From assembly GCF_900631955.1 (NCBI RefSeq), contig NZ_UZWD01000022.1, positions 62,001 to 126,000 on the forward strand: a stretch of 64,000 bases of DNA, given 5' to 3'. Numbering within the stretch: the first letter of the stretch is position 1; the number at the start of each line of letters is the position of its first letter. Source of the stretch: Devosia equisanguinis. GTDB lineage: Bacteria; Pseudomonadota; Alphaproteobacteria; Rhizobiales; Devosiaceae. The position numbers and the translations under genes are program-made. Positions 46,167 to 54,316 of this stretch are shown in pieces. Under the pieces are notes generated by a model. That model had not been told where the DNA came from and ran no database searches. It saw only the letters and a list, made by a program, of their open reading frames with translations.

Positions 46167-46190
46167 TTAGGGTTAAGTCTTAGGGTTAAG
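46167..46190 (+). repeat. Tandem direct repeat upstream of the outer-membrane gene
   Basis: TTAGGGTTAAG occurs at 46167-46177 and again at 46180-46190, a 13-bp period. The second copy supplies the left TTAA of the adjoining CtrA box. It may be a regulator-binding array. Confidence 0.6.
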
Positions 46191-46200
46191 CTAGATTTAA
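46186..46200 (+). promoter_or_regulatory. Exact CtrA box upstream of the outer-membrane protein gene
   Basis: TTAA-GCTAGAT-TTAA matches TTAA-N7-TTAA at all eight positions, 58 bp before the ATG at 46259. CtrA control of major outer-membrane proteins (for example Omp25 in Brucella) is known. Confidence 0.7.
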
Positions 46201-46258
46201 GAAATCTGGGCCATATTGCCGGAGACCAAGGGTGTCGAGGCAATCAAAGGACCCAATC

Positions 46259-47020
46259 ATGCGCAAGCTTTTCGCTGCGATCATGGCGGCAGGCGCCGCC
46301 GCTTTCGCCGGCCCTGTGGTGGCCGCCGATCTTCCCTTCTATCCGCCGGTGATCGAAGTTCCCGATGTGGACTATGGCGTGTCCGGCGCCTTCTATCTGC
46401 GCGGCAGCGCCGCCGGCACCATGCTGTGGAGCAAGGAAGCCAACGCCTATGAGTGCCTTGCCCCCTGTGGCGGCCTCGTGGTGACGCAGTTCCCCTTCGT
46501 CAACATGGGCTACGGCTATAGCGTCGGCGCCGGCTTCGGTTATGAAACCGGCACGGGCCTGCGCTTCGACGCCACCGTCGATTACCTGGCCAATAATGGC
46601 CTCAAGGTCACCAAGGGCCCGGCCTATGGTGCCCGTGCCGGTGACTACACGGTCAACCTGCGTTCCACCCTGGCCCTGGCCAACGTCTACTACGACTTCT
46701 CGCTGGAAGGCGGTCAGTACGGTTATGGTGCCGCCGGCGGTGCCTTCGGCTATGTCGGCGCCGGCGCCGGCCTCGCCTACAACCAGGTTGACGTTTCCGC
46801 TCCAGCTGGCGTCGTCGTTCCCTCGGGCAGCAATACCAGCTTCGCAGCGGCGGGCATGGTCGGCGTCGGCTATGATTTCGGCTCCGTCGTTGCCGATGTC
46901 GGCTATCGCGGCGTCTACATCGCCCAGCTCAGCAACAGCGCTGCCGTGCCCAACCACGTCTGGGCCGACAACAACTGGGTCCACGAAGTACGCGGCACGC
47001 TCCGCTACCGCTTCAACTAA
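46259..47020 (+). CDS. Outer-membrane beta-barrel protein (Omp25/opacity-type)
   Basis: 253 aa. The signal peptide ends VVAAD (~23). The mature protein has alternating strands ending in aromatic residues (GYGYSVGAGFGYETGTGLRFD, YVGAGAGLAYNQVD, YDFGSVVADVGYRGVYI) and a C-terminal strand RGTLRYRFN. It is rich in Gly/Tyr, as in eight-stranded Omp25/Omp31 relatives. AAAGG eight bases upstream supports ATG 46259. A two-Cys loop (ECLAPCGG) near residue 65 is unusual in such barrels and could form a disulfide. Confidence 0.85.
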   Translation: MRKLFAAIMAAGAAAFAGPVVAADLPFYPPVIEVPDVDYGVSGAFYLRGSAAGTMLWSKEANAYECLAPCGGLVVTQFPFVNMGYGYSVGAGFGYETGTGLRFDATVDYLANNGLKVTKGPAYGARAGDYTVNLRSTLALANVYYDFSLEGGQYGYGAAGGAFGYVGAGAGLAYNQVDVSAPAGVVVPSGSNTSFAAAGMVGVGYDFGSVVADVGYRGVYIAQLSNSAAVPNHVWADNNWVHEVRGTLRYRFN

Positions 47021-47059
47021 GGACGGCGGCGCAAGGCGCCACCACCCTCTCAGTCTTTG

Positions 47060-47091
47060 GATCGGCGCTCCCTTGGGGCGCCGATCTTGTT
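47060..47091 (+). terminator. Intrinsic terminator after the outer-membrane protein gene
   Basis: GATCGGCGC pairs with GCGCCGATC, extended by CCC/GGG at the loop side, and is followed by TTGTTT. Confidence 0.85.
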
Positions 47092-47186
47092 TCTGCATGC
47101 TTGCAAGCCTTGGCCATCACTGGACATTGCCCATCGCAGCATGATCATCTTATTCCCGCATGGCCGACGGCAATTTGGGGGTTCGA

Positions 47187-48173
47187 ATGCATATTCTGAT
47201 TATCGGCGCTGCGGGCATGATTGGGCAGAAGCTCGCCACGGCATTGGTGGCTAATGAAAATGTCGGCGGCCATCCCATCGACCGCCTGACGCTTGCCGAT
47301 ATCGTGCCACCGCCCACAATTGCCGGCCCGGTCTCCCAACAATCGCTGGCAGTCGATCTTTCCCAGCCCGGAACCGCAGACACGCTTCTCGCCGACCACC
47401 CCGACCTGATCTTTCACCTGGCCGCCGTCGTTTCGGGCGAAGCTGAGGCCGATTTCGACAAGGGCTATCGCATCAATCTCGATGGCACGCGCCACTTGCT
47501 TGAAGCCATTCGAAGGGCTGGACGCCAACAGCCATATTGCCCTCGCCTCGTCTTCACCTCGTCCATCGCTGTCTTCGGCGAACCGCTGCCGCCGGCCATT
47601 CCGGATGATCAGATCCACACCCCTCTGACGAGCTACGGCACCCAAAAAGCGATCTGCGAATTGCTGCTGGCTGACTATTCGCGCCGCGGTTTTCTTGACG
47701 GCGTCGGCATTCGCTTGCCCACCATCACCGTGCGACCCGGCAAGCCCAACAAGGCCGCCTCCGGCTTTTTCTCGGGCATTTTGCGCGAACCGCTCAATGG
47801 CCAGGAGGCGATCCTCCCGGTCGATGACAATGTGCGGCACTGGTTTGCCAGCCCGCGCGCCGCTATCGGCTTCCTCCTGCACGCCGCCGAGATCGACACG
47901 GGCCCTCTGGGCCAGCGCCGCAACTTGACCATGCCGGGCCTCAGCGCCACTGTGGCAGACGAAATCGCCGCGCTTGAGCGCATTGCCGGCCCACGTGCCA
48001 CTGCCTTAATTCGTCGCCAGCCCGACGAGACTATCGCGCGCATGGTAGCGGGCTGGCCGCAGAATTTTGACGCACGACGTGCCAGCGAACTCGGCTTTAC
48101 CGCCGATATCGGCTTCGACGACATCGTCAGGGCGCATGTCGAGGATGAGTTGAACGGCGTCTTACCATTCTGA
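47187..48173 (+). CDS. NAD-dependent epimerase/dehydratase, D-erythronate dehydrogenase-like (DenD)
   Basis: 328 aa, extended SDR. The NAD motif is GAAGMIGQ (~6-13), with LIFHLAAVVSGEAEADFDKG (~74-93) and active-site TSYGTQK (Tyr/Lys ~146-150). These blocks match the DenD type, which oxidises D-erythronate in four-carbon sugar acid catabolism. The rest of that pathway is not in the window, so substrate is uncertain. GGGG six bases before ATG 47187 is preferred over ATG 47160. Confidence 0.82.
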   Translation: MHILIIGAAGMIGQKLATALVANENVGGHPIDRLTLADIVPPPTIAGPVSQQSLAVDLSQPGTADTLLADHPDLIFHLAAVVSGEAEADFDKGYRINLDGTRHLLEAIRRAGRQQPYCPRLVFTSSIAVFGEPLPPAIPDDQIHTPLTSYGTQKAICELLLADYSRRGFLDGVGIRLPTITVRPGKPNKAASGFFSGILREPLNGQEAILPVDDNVRHWFASPRAAIGFLLHAAEIDTGPLGQRRNLTMPGLSATVADEIAALERIAGPRATALIRRQPDETIARMVAGWPQNFDARRASELGFTADIGFDDIVRAHVEDELNGVLPF

Positions 48174-48180
48174 GGAGGAT

Positions 48181-49530
48181 TCAGCCGGCCGCCTGGCGTA
48201 CCTGTTCACTGAGGGCGGCCTCGAATCCTTCTATCGGCATCGGTTTGCCGAAGAGGTAGCCCTGATATTCGTCGCAGCCGCCATCGTCGAGCCATTGCAA
48301 TTGCTCGCGCGTTTCAACCCCCTCGGCCAGGACAGTCAGGTCGAGGTCGCGACCGATCTGGATGATGCTGCGCACCAGCGCCGCGTTGCGCTCGCCCTCG
48401 GTGACGTCCTGAACGAAGCTGCGGTCGATCTTGAGCTGGGTGAGCGGCAAGCGTCGCAGATAGCCCAGGGATGAGTAGCCGGTGCCGAAATCGTCCAGCG
48501 CCATGCCGATGCCGGCGGCGCGCAACACATGCATCTTGGCCACCACCTGCTCGGTATTGGCCACCATGACGCTTTCGGTCAGTTCGATCTTGAGCTTGGT
48601 CGCATCGATGTCGAAGGTCGACACTAGATTGAGCACAGACTGCTCGAACTCGTCCTCCAGGAACTGGCTGGCGCTGACATTGACCGACAAGGTGAGTTCG
48701 GCGGTTTCCGGATGTCGCTGCCAATCGGCCAGGGTCCGGCAGGCCTGCTGCAGCACCCAATAGCCGATTTTCCTCATCAGCCCGGCATGTTCGGCAATGG
48801 GGATGAACTCGTTTGGCGGAACAAGACCACGCTCGGCATGCTGCCAGCGCAACAGCGCCTCTGCACCGATGATCGTGCCGTCAATGCTCACCTGTGGCTG
48901 AAAATAGAGCCTGAGATCACCACTCCACAGTGCCGCCTCCAGGTCCCGCACCACCTGATCGTCACGCCGCACCTCTGCCTGAAAGACATAGGTGCCCGTC
49001 GCCAGGATACCGGTGGCGATCATGCTGTTGATCCAGGCACCATAGACCCGAATACTATCGGGAATAGGCTCCGCGAAGGGCAAAGCATGCGCGCTGGACG
49101 AGAAGACGACAAAGGTCGCCAGACTGGTCGCGATCATTGCCAACTGCAGCCTGGAGCGCTGGCGCTTGTAGTTGATATAGCCGACCAGAGCGACGCCGAG
49201 CAGGAAAATGTGGGACACACGCGGCACCTCAGCGCTTGGCACGTCATAGACGAGGCAAAGCACCACCAGCATGATAAAGAACACGGCCTGCGACATCAGA
49301 AGCGCCGGGGACAGATGCCCCCTGTCGGCAAGGCGCCAGCCATAAAGGCATACGAGAGCAAGGAAGAACTGGCCCAGGGCCAGAGGCCAGGTGCCCATCC
49401 AGGCAAATATCAGTGACCAGATGAAAGCCAGACAGACGACGGCAAGGATCGGCAGCTTGTAGAGAAAATTCAACCGCGCCGAATATTGCGGATCGTCTTT
49501 TCGCGTCTTGCTGCTGCCGCCCAAAGTCAC
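48181..49530 (-). CDS. Membrane EAL-domain c-di-GMP phosphodiesterase
   Basis: 449 aa. About six membrane helices (~25-175) form an N-terminal sensor. The EAL domain (~190-440) keeps EALLRW, VNVSASQF, ELTESVM, the DDFGTGYSSLGYLRRLP block, KIDRSFV and EGVET, so catalysis is expected. It has no GGDEF domain. It would lower c-di-GMP, favouring motility. GTG 49530 has GGATGG seven bases upstream; a TTG at 49536 is an alternative. It converges on the DenD-like gene with a 7-bp gap. Confidence 0.93.
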   Translation of the reverse strand: MTLGGSSKTRKDDPQYSARLNFLYKLPILAVVCLAFIWSLIFAWMGTWPLALGQFFLALVCLYGWRLADRGHLSPALLMSQAVFFIMLVVLCLVYDVPSAEVPRVSHIFLLGVALVGYINYKRQRSRLQLAMIATSLATFVVFSSSAHALPFAEPIPDSIRVYGAWINSMIATGILATGTYVFQAEVRRDDQVVRDLEAALWSGDLRLYFQPQVSIDGTIIGAEALLRWQHAERGLVPPNEFIPIAEHAGLMRKIGYWVLQQACRTLADWQRHPETAELTLSVNVSASQFLEDEFEQSVLNLVSTFDIDATKLKIELTESVMVANTEQVVAKMHVLRAAGIGMALDDFGTGYSSLGYLRRLPLTQLKIDRSFVQDVTEGERNAALVRSIIQIGRDLDLTVLAEGVETREQLQWLDDGGCDEYQGYLFGKPMPIEGFEAALSEQVRQAAG

Positions 49531-49727
49531 ACGCAATCCATCCCAGGCATCGATCGGCGGATAGACGATCCGCTCTGCTCATCAGGAGGATTATGTAAGC
49601 AAACAAGGCTTAAAACAACGTATCGCGACGCAGCAGCGACGATAGCCCCCGGCGCCGATCGCCGGAGGCCATGTCTGTTTCGTCAATGAGCGCCCGCGGA
49701 CAAGCTGAGCGCGCGGGACCGTCTCCC

Positions 49728-50315
49728 TCAGCCGAGCAGCTTGCGCAGCTTTTCGAGCGCCACTTTGGCGTCTTCGCGATAGGCGATGGTGCCCTGGAAG
49801 TCGCCCTTGGCATCGAGCAGGAACACAGAGGCAGTGTGATCCATGGTGTAGTCACCCCCCTCGATCGGCACCTTCTCATAATAGACCGCCCAGGCGCGGG
49901 CCGCCTTCTCCACCTCGGAAAGCGAGCCCGTGACACCGGTCACATGGCCGGTCCAGGCGACATAGTCGCCGACGATTTCGGCGGTGTCGCGCTCCGGGTC
50001 GACGGTGACGAAATAGGCCTTCAGATCCTTGGCTTCGTCACCGAGCGCTTCATACCAGGCTGTGATTTCGGCCAGCGTCGTCGGACACACATCCGGGCAA
50101 TGGGTGAAGCCGAAAAAGACCAGTGACGGGCTGCCATTGAGGCTTTCGCGCGTAAACGGCGTGCCGGAAGCGGTGACTAGTTGGTAGTCGCCTGAGCCGA
50201 GCCCACCGGTCGGCTGCGGGCGGGTATTGGCGTAGACATAGAGGCCCGTGGCGGAGAGGGCCGCGACCACCACCAATGTCCACAGGACGGTGCGCAAATG
50301 CGCCAGATGCGTCAT
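49728..50315 (-). CDS. SCO1/SenC-family copper/thiol protein
   Basis: 195 aa. One N-terminal membrane anchor (~11-30), then a thioredoxin-like fold with the copper ligands CPDVC (Cys73, Cys77) and His160 (YTMDHTASVF). SCO proteins deliver copper or reduce thiols for the CuA site of cytochrome oxidase. The start lies 11 bp after the PCuAC stop, so the two are co-transcribed. Confidence 0.95.
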   Translation of the reverse strand: MTHLAHLRTVLWTLVVVAALSATGLYVYANTRPQPTGGLGSGDYQLVTASGTPFTRESLNGSPSLVFFGFTHCPDVCPTTLAEITAWYEALGDEAKDLKAYFVTVDPERDTAEIVGDYVAWTGHVTGVTGSLSEVEKAARAWAVYYEKVPIEGGDYTMDHTASVFLLDAKGDFQGTIAYREDAKVALEKLRKLLG

Positions 50316-50326
50316 GATCAGGCCTT

Positions 50327-50848
50327 TCAGTGGGTGTGCGACATGGCCGGCGCAGTGGCGGCGCTACCGGCGGCCACAAAGTCGACGGTGACGCTGCCGG
50401 CCTTCTCGAACACCAGCGTGACCGGCACCGCTTCGCCCTCGGCGATGGCCGCAGAAAGGCCCATGAACATCAGGTGGAAACCACCCGGCTCGAGGACGAC
50501 GGTCTCGCCGGCCGGAACCACCAGTCCATCGGCAAGCTGGCGCATCTTCATGACATCGCCCGACATGGCCATTTCGTGGATCTGGCTTTCCTTGGCAATA
50601 TCGGTGCTGACGCTGACCAGCCGATCATCCTCGCTTCCCTTATTGGTGATGGTCAGAAAACCGCCGCCGACCGGAGCATTGGGCAGGGTCGCGCGGGTGA
50701 AGGGATTTTCGATCTCGAGCGTGCCGACAGTGATGGCGGCCGCATGATGATGCGCTGCAGGCGGCCGGGCGTCTTCGGCCAAGCTCGGGGCGATCGGAAC
50801 AAGCGTCAGAAGCAGAGCGGCAGCAAAAGCGGGAATACGGGTAAGCAT
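50327..50848 (-). CDS. Periplasmic copper chaperone PCu(A)C
   Basis: 173 aa. The signal peptide ends SLAED (~25). A His cluster (AAHHHAA, ~32) follows. The copper motif H-x10-M-x21-H-x-M is readable in HEMAMSGDVMKM (His91) through FHLMFM (~124-129). It passes copper to the cytochrome oxidase CuA site together with SCO. A second His/Met-rich tail (AMSHTH) ends the protein. AGGA precedes the ATG. Confidence 0.95.
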   Translation of the reverse strand: MLTRIPAFAAALLLTLVPIAPSLAEDARPPAAHHHAAAITVGTLEIENPFTRATLPNAPVGGGFLTITNKGSEDDRLVSVSTDIAKESQIHEMAMSGDVMKMRQLADGLVVPAGETVVLEPGGFHLMFMGLSAAIAEGEAVPVTLVFEKAGSVTVDFVAAGSAATAPAMSHTH

Positions 50849-50960
50849 GGGTCAATCCTGTTCGATACGAATGTGCTGAAGGCGTCCCTAGGATGCGGGG
50901 ACGCAGAACACTTGGAGTTGGTCGAAAACGAGCGGCTGCAGCGGCCGCGAAGATCGTCGA

Positions 50961-51350
50961 TCAGGCGAGAACGGGTGGCGCCCGGGATCGCCCCGCCCGG
51001 TTTTCGGGGCCCGAAGCGAGGTGCGGCGCATCCATAAACGCCAGCACGACGGCTGTATCGAGCCGCGGCGCTATGACAATGGCAGCCGGCAGAACCGCCA
51101 AGAGCTCGTTCTTGCCCACGCCAGAAGCCGGACACTTGACCTGCACCAGCGCGCGCGGGCTGCCGTCACCGTCATCCACGAGGGGTGCGCAGACCGACCA
51201 GCTACCTTGGGTTTCATAGCCGAGCGCGGCGAGATCGCGTTGCAGGCCGGCAGCCTGGTGCAGCGGCGCCAGCAGCGTCAGAACATAGACCGCCAGCACC
51301 GCAAGGGCGGTGCCGAACTCTCTGGTCAGCGTTCTCGGCCGGCTGGACAT
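50961..51350 (-). CDS. DUF2946-like exported protein of the copper operon
   Basis: 129 aa. An N-terminal hydrophobic segment (~14-30, ALAVLAVYVLTLLAPLHQA) is followed by a small domain with two Cys (WSVCAPLVDD, VQVKCPASG) about 20 residues apart. Length, Cys pattern and position upstream of PCuAC and SCO fit DUF2946, often found in copper-related operons, but the match is by eye. AGGAG precedes the ATG. A 112-bp gap separates it from PCuAC. Confidence 0.65.
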   Translation of the reverse strand: MSSRPRTLTREFGTALAVLAVYVLTLLAPLHQAAGLQRDLAALGYETQGSWSVCAPLVDDGDGSPRALVQVKCPASGVGKNELLAVLPAAIVIAPRLDTAVVLAFMDAPHLASGPENRAGRSRAPPVLA

Positions 51351-51464
51351 GGCATTCTCCTGTCCCGCATCTAGTCCGAAAACGCCTCTCGCTCAAGCGG
51401 CCCTATTGTCGCGACACTCTTCCGAGGGCGATTTCTGCTGACGGACTTGCGCCATTGCAAACAA

Positions 51465-51490
51465 AAATCCCCGCCACGAGGCGGGGATTT
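51465..51490 (-). terminator. Intrinsic terminator of trcR
   Basis: AAATCCCCGCC-ACGA-GGCGGGGATTT is an 11-bp perfect stem. On the minus strand it continues into TTGTTTG, 27 nt after the trcR stop. Confidence 0.88.
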
Positions 51491-51516
51491 CATCTCTTTG
51501 CCTGCGAACGCGCGGC

Positions 51517-52251
51517 CTATTCTTCGTCGGCAGCGTCGGTCTTGAGCGACTTGAGCTTGGCAAACACCGAGTCGGCGTCGAAATCTTCCTGACGACGATC
51601 ATGCGAAGGCTCGAAGCCATCCCCGCCGTCCTCGGACATGTGCTCATGCCCACGGCCACCGGCGCGTGCCAGCGCTTCTTCGGCGGTGAGCAGCGTCGTG
51701 CCTTCATTGAGCTCGGCCTGGGCCGGCGCATCCTTGCTGGCGCGCTTCACTTCGAGATCGAGATCGATCTGGCTGCAAAGGCCCAGCGTCACCGGGTCCA
51801 TGGCAGTGAGATTGGCAGCGTTCCAGTGCGAATTCTCCCGCACTGATTCAATGGTCGACTTGGTGGTGCCCACCAGCCGCATGATCTGCGCATCCTTGAG
51901 TTCGGGATGGTTGCGCACCAGCCACTTGATGGCATTGGGGCGCTCGTTGCGGCGCGAAATCGGCGTATAGCGCGGCCCCTTGCGCTTGACGGCAGCCACG
52001 CGCACCTTCGGCTCGCTCAGCTTCATGCGGTAATTCGGATTGCCTTCGGCCTTTTCGATCTCTTCCTTGGTCAGCTGACCGTTCTGGATCGGGTTGGCAC
52101 CCATAATGCCGCTGGCGACGTCACCATCGGCAATGCCCTGCACCTCCAGCGGGTGCAGCGTGCAGAAGGCAGCAATCTGTTCGAACGACAGGGCCGTATT
52201 GTCCACCAGCCAGACGGCGGTTGCCTTGGGCATCAGAAGGGTCTGGGACAT
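51517..52251 (-). CDS. trcR: TrcR, DUF1013 RNA polymerase-associated cell-cycle factor
   Basis: 244 aa. The DUF1013 core is complete: PKATAVWLVDNTALSFEQIA, FCTLHPLEVQGIADGDVA, NPIQNGQLTKEEIEKAE, RRNERPNAIKWLVRNHPELK. The C-terminal ~70 residues are acidic and variable. In Caulobacter the DUF1013 protein TrcR travels with RNA polymerase and affects cell-cycle transcription. AGGAG nine bases before the ATG. It stands alone with its own terminator. Confidence 0.92.
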   Translation of the reverse strand: MSQTLLMPKATAVWLVDNTALSFEQIAAFCTLHPLEVQGIADGDVASGIMGANPIQNGQLTKEEIEKAEGNPNYRMKLSEPKVRVAAVKRKGPRYTPISRRNERPNAIKWLVRNHPELKDAQIMRLVGTTKSTIESVRENSHWNAANLTAMDPVTLGLCSQIDLDLEVKRASKDAPAQAELNEGTTLLTAEEALARAGGRGHEHMSEDGGDGFEPSHDRRQEDFDADSVFAKLKSLKTDAADEE

Positions 52252-52366
52252 GGTTAAATTTCTCCTGCTGGCGCGGCCGGTTTTCCTCCGGACCGCTCCG
52301 CCTCTTGGCCAAATGCTGAGGGGGAACTGCGCACAATATAAGGTTTTGCGGGTCGATCCGCAATGT

Positions 52367-53371
52367 TTATATCGCGTTTTCCGTCATGCCGAAGGCCGTG
52401 AGCAGCACCAGTTTGCCGCGATGCCCGCGCCCTTCCATAACCCGATGCGCTTCGGACGCTGCCTCGAGCGGGAAGGTGGTGACAGCCGGGCGGACGCCGG
52501 CGCCGCTGCCAAGCCTGGGCAGCAGGTCGCTGGCAAGACGGGTCGCAATGGCCGCCTTCACCGCAGCGCTTTGCGGCCGCAAGGTCGAGCCGGAAAGCGT
52601 CAGGTCCTTGGCCATCATCTGCCGCAAAGGCACATTGGCCGCCCCCCCTTCCAGCGTCGATATCTGCACGATATGGCCACCGCGCGCCGCCGCCGCGACA
52701 TTGACCGCTGCCATGTCTCCGCCAACGATATCGACTATGCGGTCGGCCCCGTGCCCGCCCGTTATCGCCTTCACCCGCTCGACAATGTCGTCAGCGGTGC
52801 GATCGATCACCGCGATTGCCCCTAACCCCAGGCAATAGTCGAACTTGGCGGAGTCCGACACCACCGCAATGGCCTTGGCGCCCAGGAGCGTCACTATCTG
52901 GATGGCGGCGCCGCCAATGCCGCCTGCGCCGCCATGGACCAGAACGAACATGCCAGGCGCGACGCCGGCCCGCATTACCAGGGTCTGGGTCACCGTAAAC
53001 CAGGTCTCGGGCAATGCCGCCGCTTCTGCATAATCCCATCCGGCAGGCACAGGCAGCACCTGGCCCTGCGGCACCGCCACATATTCTGCATAGCCTCCGC
53101 CATTGGTGAGAGCCATCACCCGGTCGCCGATCGACCAGCCTTTGACCGCCGCGCCCAACGCCACGACATCTCCAGCCACTTCAAGGCCGGGAATCGGGGA
53201 AGCACCGGGCGGTGGCGCATATTGGCCGCGCCGCTGTGCCAGGTCCGGACCGTTGACGCCGGCAGCGGCGATCCGGATCAGCACCTCCTCTGCGCCGACC
53301 TCAGGCAGGGTGGTGCGCTGCGGCACCAAGACCTCCGGACTACCTGATGTGGAGATGTCGATATAGGTCAT
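52367..53371 (-). CDS. NAD(P)H quinone oxidoreductase (PIG3-like zeta-crystallin MDR)
   Basis: 334 aa, zinc-free medium-chain reductase. GroES-like N-domain (GVNGPDLAQRRGQYAPPPGA), Rossmann motif VHGGAGGIGGAAIQ (~140-155) and the PIG3-type end LEAASEAHRVMEGRGHRGKLVL. It reduces quinones with NADPH. ATG 53371 (MTYIDIST) and ATG 53389 are both possible; neither has a good ribosome-binding site. Longer frames run into the divergent DUF1192 gene. Confidence 0.9.
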   Translation of the reverse strand: MTYIDISTSGSPEVLVPQRTTLPEVGAEEVLIRIAAAGVNGPDLAQRRGQYAPPPGASPIPGLEVAGDVVALGAAVKGWSIGDRVMALTNGGGYAEYVAVPQGQVLPVPAGWDYAEAAALPETWFTVTQTLVMRAGVAPGMFVLVHGGAGGIGGAAIQIVTLLGAKAIAVVSDSAKFDYCLGLGAIAVIDRTADDIVERVKAITGGHGADRIVDIVGGDMAAVNVAAAARGGHIVQISTLEGGAANVPLRQMMAKDLTLSGSTLRPQSAAVKAAIATRLASDLLPRLGSGAGVRPAVTTFPLEAASEAHRVMEGRGHRGKLVLLTAFGMTENAI

Positions 53372-53495
53372 GTCGTGAGGAAGGATCATGTGAACCAGAA
53401 TCGTCCAAGCCGGCTTGTTCGACAAGCCCGCTCGGCTAAGCTGAGACAAGTTGTCTGCCCCAAATGCGACAGCCCCAGAACGAATGGAGCGGCCC

Positions 53496-53678
53496 ATGCT
53501 AGATGAAGATCCGAAACCCAGGAAGACCCATGAGATCGGCATGCTGCTCGACGCCCTGTCCGTGGAAGAACTCGACGCCCGCATCGGTTTGCTTGAAACC
53601 GAGATCGAGCGCCTGCGCCAGGCCATCGCCGCCAAGGACAAGAGCCGCCAGGCCGCTGAAGCCGCCTTCAAGTTTTAG
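53496..53678 (+). CDS. DUF1192 small coiled-coil protein
   Basis: 60 aa. HEIGMLLDALSVEELDARI followed by the short helix LLETEIERLRQAIAAK is the DUF1192 signature. The family is found across Rhizobiales, function unknown. GGAG six bases before ATG 53496 supports this start. It is divergent from the quinone oxidoreductase gene. Confidence 0.85.
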   Translation: MLDEDPKPRKTHEIGMLLDALSVEELDARIGLLETEIERLRQAIAAKDKSRQAAEAAFKF

Positions 53679-53784
53679 TCCGGCGCAGTTCACCAGCACC
53701 GTTAGTCATAACGACTGGTAAACCTTCGCTTGTCGTTACCACGGCCTTAGTGGTGAGGCTTCAGGCATCGGGGGGCGTCGCCAC

Positions 53785-54003
53785 ATGGAATGGAATCTGT
53801 TTGCCATAGCGGCGCTGCTCTTGCTGTCGGGGTTCTACTTCCTCACCACCGAACTTGAAGCTGCGCCCGAGCGTGAGGCAATCCATCATCCGCTGCGGGC
53901 GCCGCGCGATGTCCTGGAACAGGCCTGGCACAGCGAGCCGGTCCTGCTGTTCATGCGGCAGGTTCTGGCCATGCGACGCCGTCGACAACAGGCATGGCTC
54001 TGA
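53785..54003 (+). CDS. Small single-pass membrane protein, unknown
   Basis: 72 aa. One membrane helix at the very N-terminus (~4-22, NLFAIAALLLLSGFYFL) and a basic cytoplasmic tail (MRRRRQQAWL). No ribosome-binding site is obvious (GGGGGCGTCGCCAC before ATG). It lies 106 bp after DUF1192. Family not recognised; coding status is moderate. Confidence 0.5.
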   Translation: MEWNLFAIAALLLLSGFYFLTTELEAAPEREAIHHPLRAPRDVLEQAWHSEPVLLFMRQVLAMRRRRQQAWL

Positions 54004-54071
54004 ACAGTGCCGGTCCTTACCTCACCCCGATTTTCCGCTATCAGGCATCAGGGTTAAGAGATCGCTTCACG

Positions 54072-54086
54072 TTAAGCTCCAATTAA
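54072..54086 (+). promoter_or_regulatory. Exact CtrA box upstream of the candidate sRNA and rcdA
   Basis: TTAA-GCTCCAA-TTAA matches TTAA-N7-TTAA at all eight positions. A TATTCA -10-like element follows at 54109-54114. The first downstream transcription stop is the terminator at 54175-54208, before rcdA. Confidence 0.68.
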
Positions 54087-54117
54087 GCTTTTCGCGGTAA
54101 GGTCATGGTATTCAGAT

Positions 54118-54208
54118 TTTCTGAATTTTGCAGAGTGGTTTCTCCCTCTGTTTGACGCCTCCCTGTTAACTTCGAGAGCCGTAAATTTTGCGGCTCTTTT
54201 TCTTTTTT
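54118..54208 (+). ncRNA. Candidate CtrA-controlled small RNA
   Basis: Between the exact CtrA box and a strong terminator lies ~90 nt without an open frame. CAGAG (54131-54135) pairs with CTCTG (54146-54150), leaving UCUCC in the loop. GCCTCCCTG (54157-54165) is predicted single-stranded and complementary to a Shine-Dalgarno sequence. The RNA would end in the 54175-54208 hairpin with a U-rich tail. The 5' end is estimated. CUCC-bearing sRNAs are common in Rhizobiales, and CcnA is a CtrA-activated sRNA in Caulobacter; homology to either is not claimed. The alternative is a long 3' UTR of the upstream small gene. Confidence 0.5.
54175..54208 (+). terminator. Strong intrinsic terminator between the CtrA box and rcdA
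   Basis: AGAGCCG pairs with CGGCTCT around a 9-nt loop and is followed by TTTTTCTTTTTT. It lies 109 bp before the rcdA start, so transcripts from the CtrA box should largely end here. Confidence 0.9.
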
Positions 54209-54316
54209 GGCCTTTGGGTTGGCGGCCAATCTTAAACCAGATTTTTAGAATACTGAGTGGCAACGGATGACGCGGGCGGGCTTTGCGCATAGCATGGCTC
54301 TAACACTGGAGGTCAC

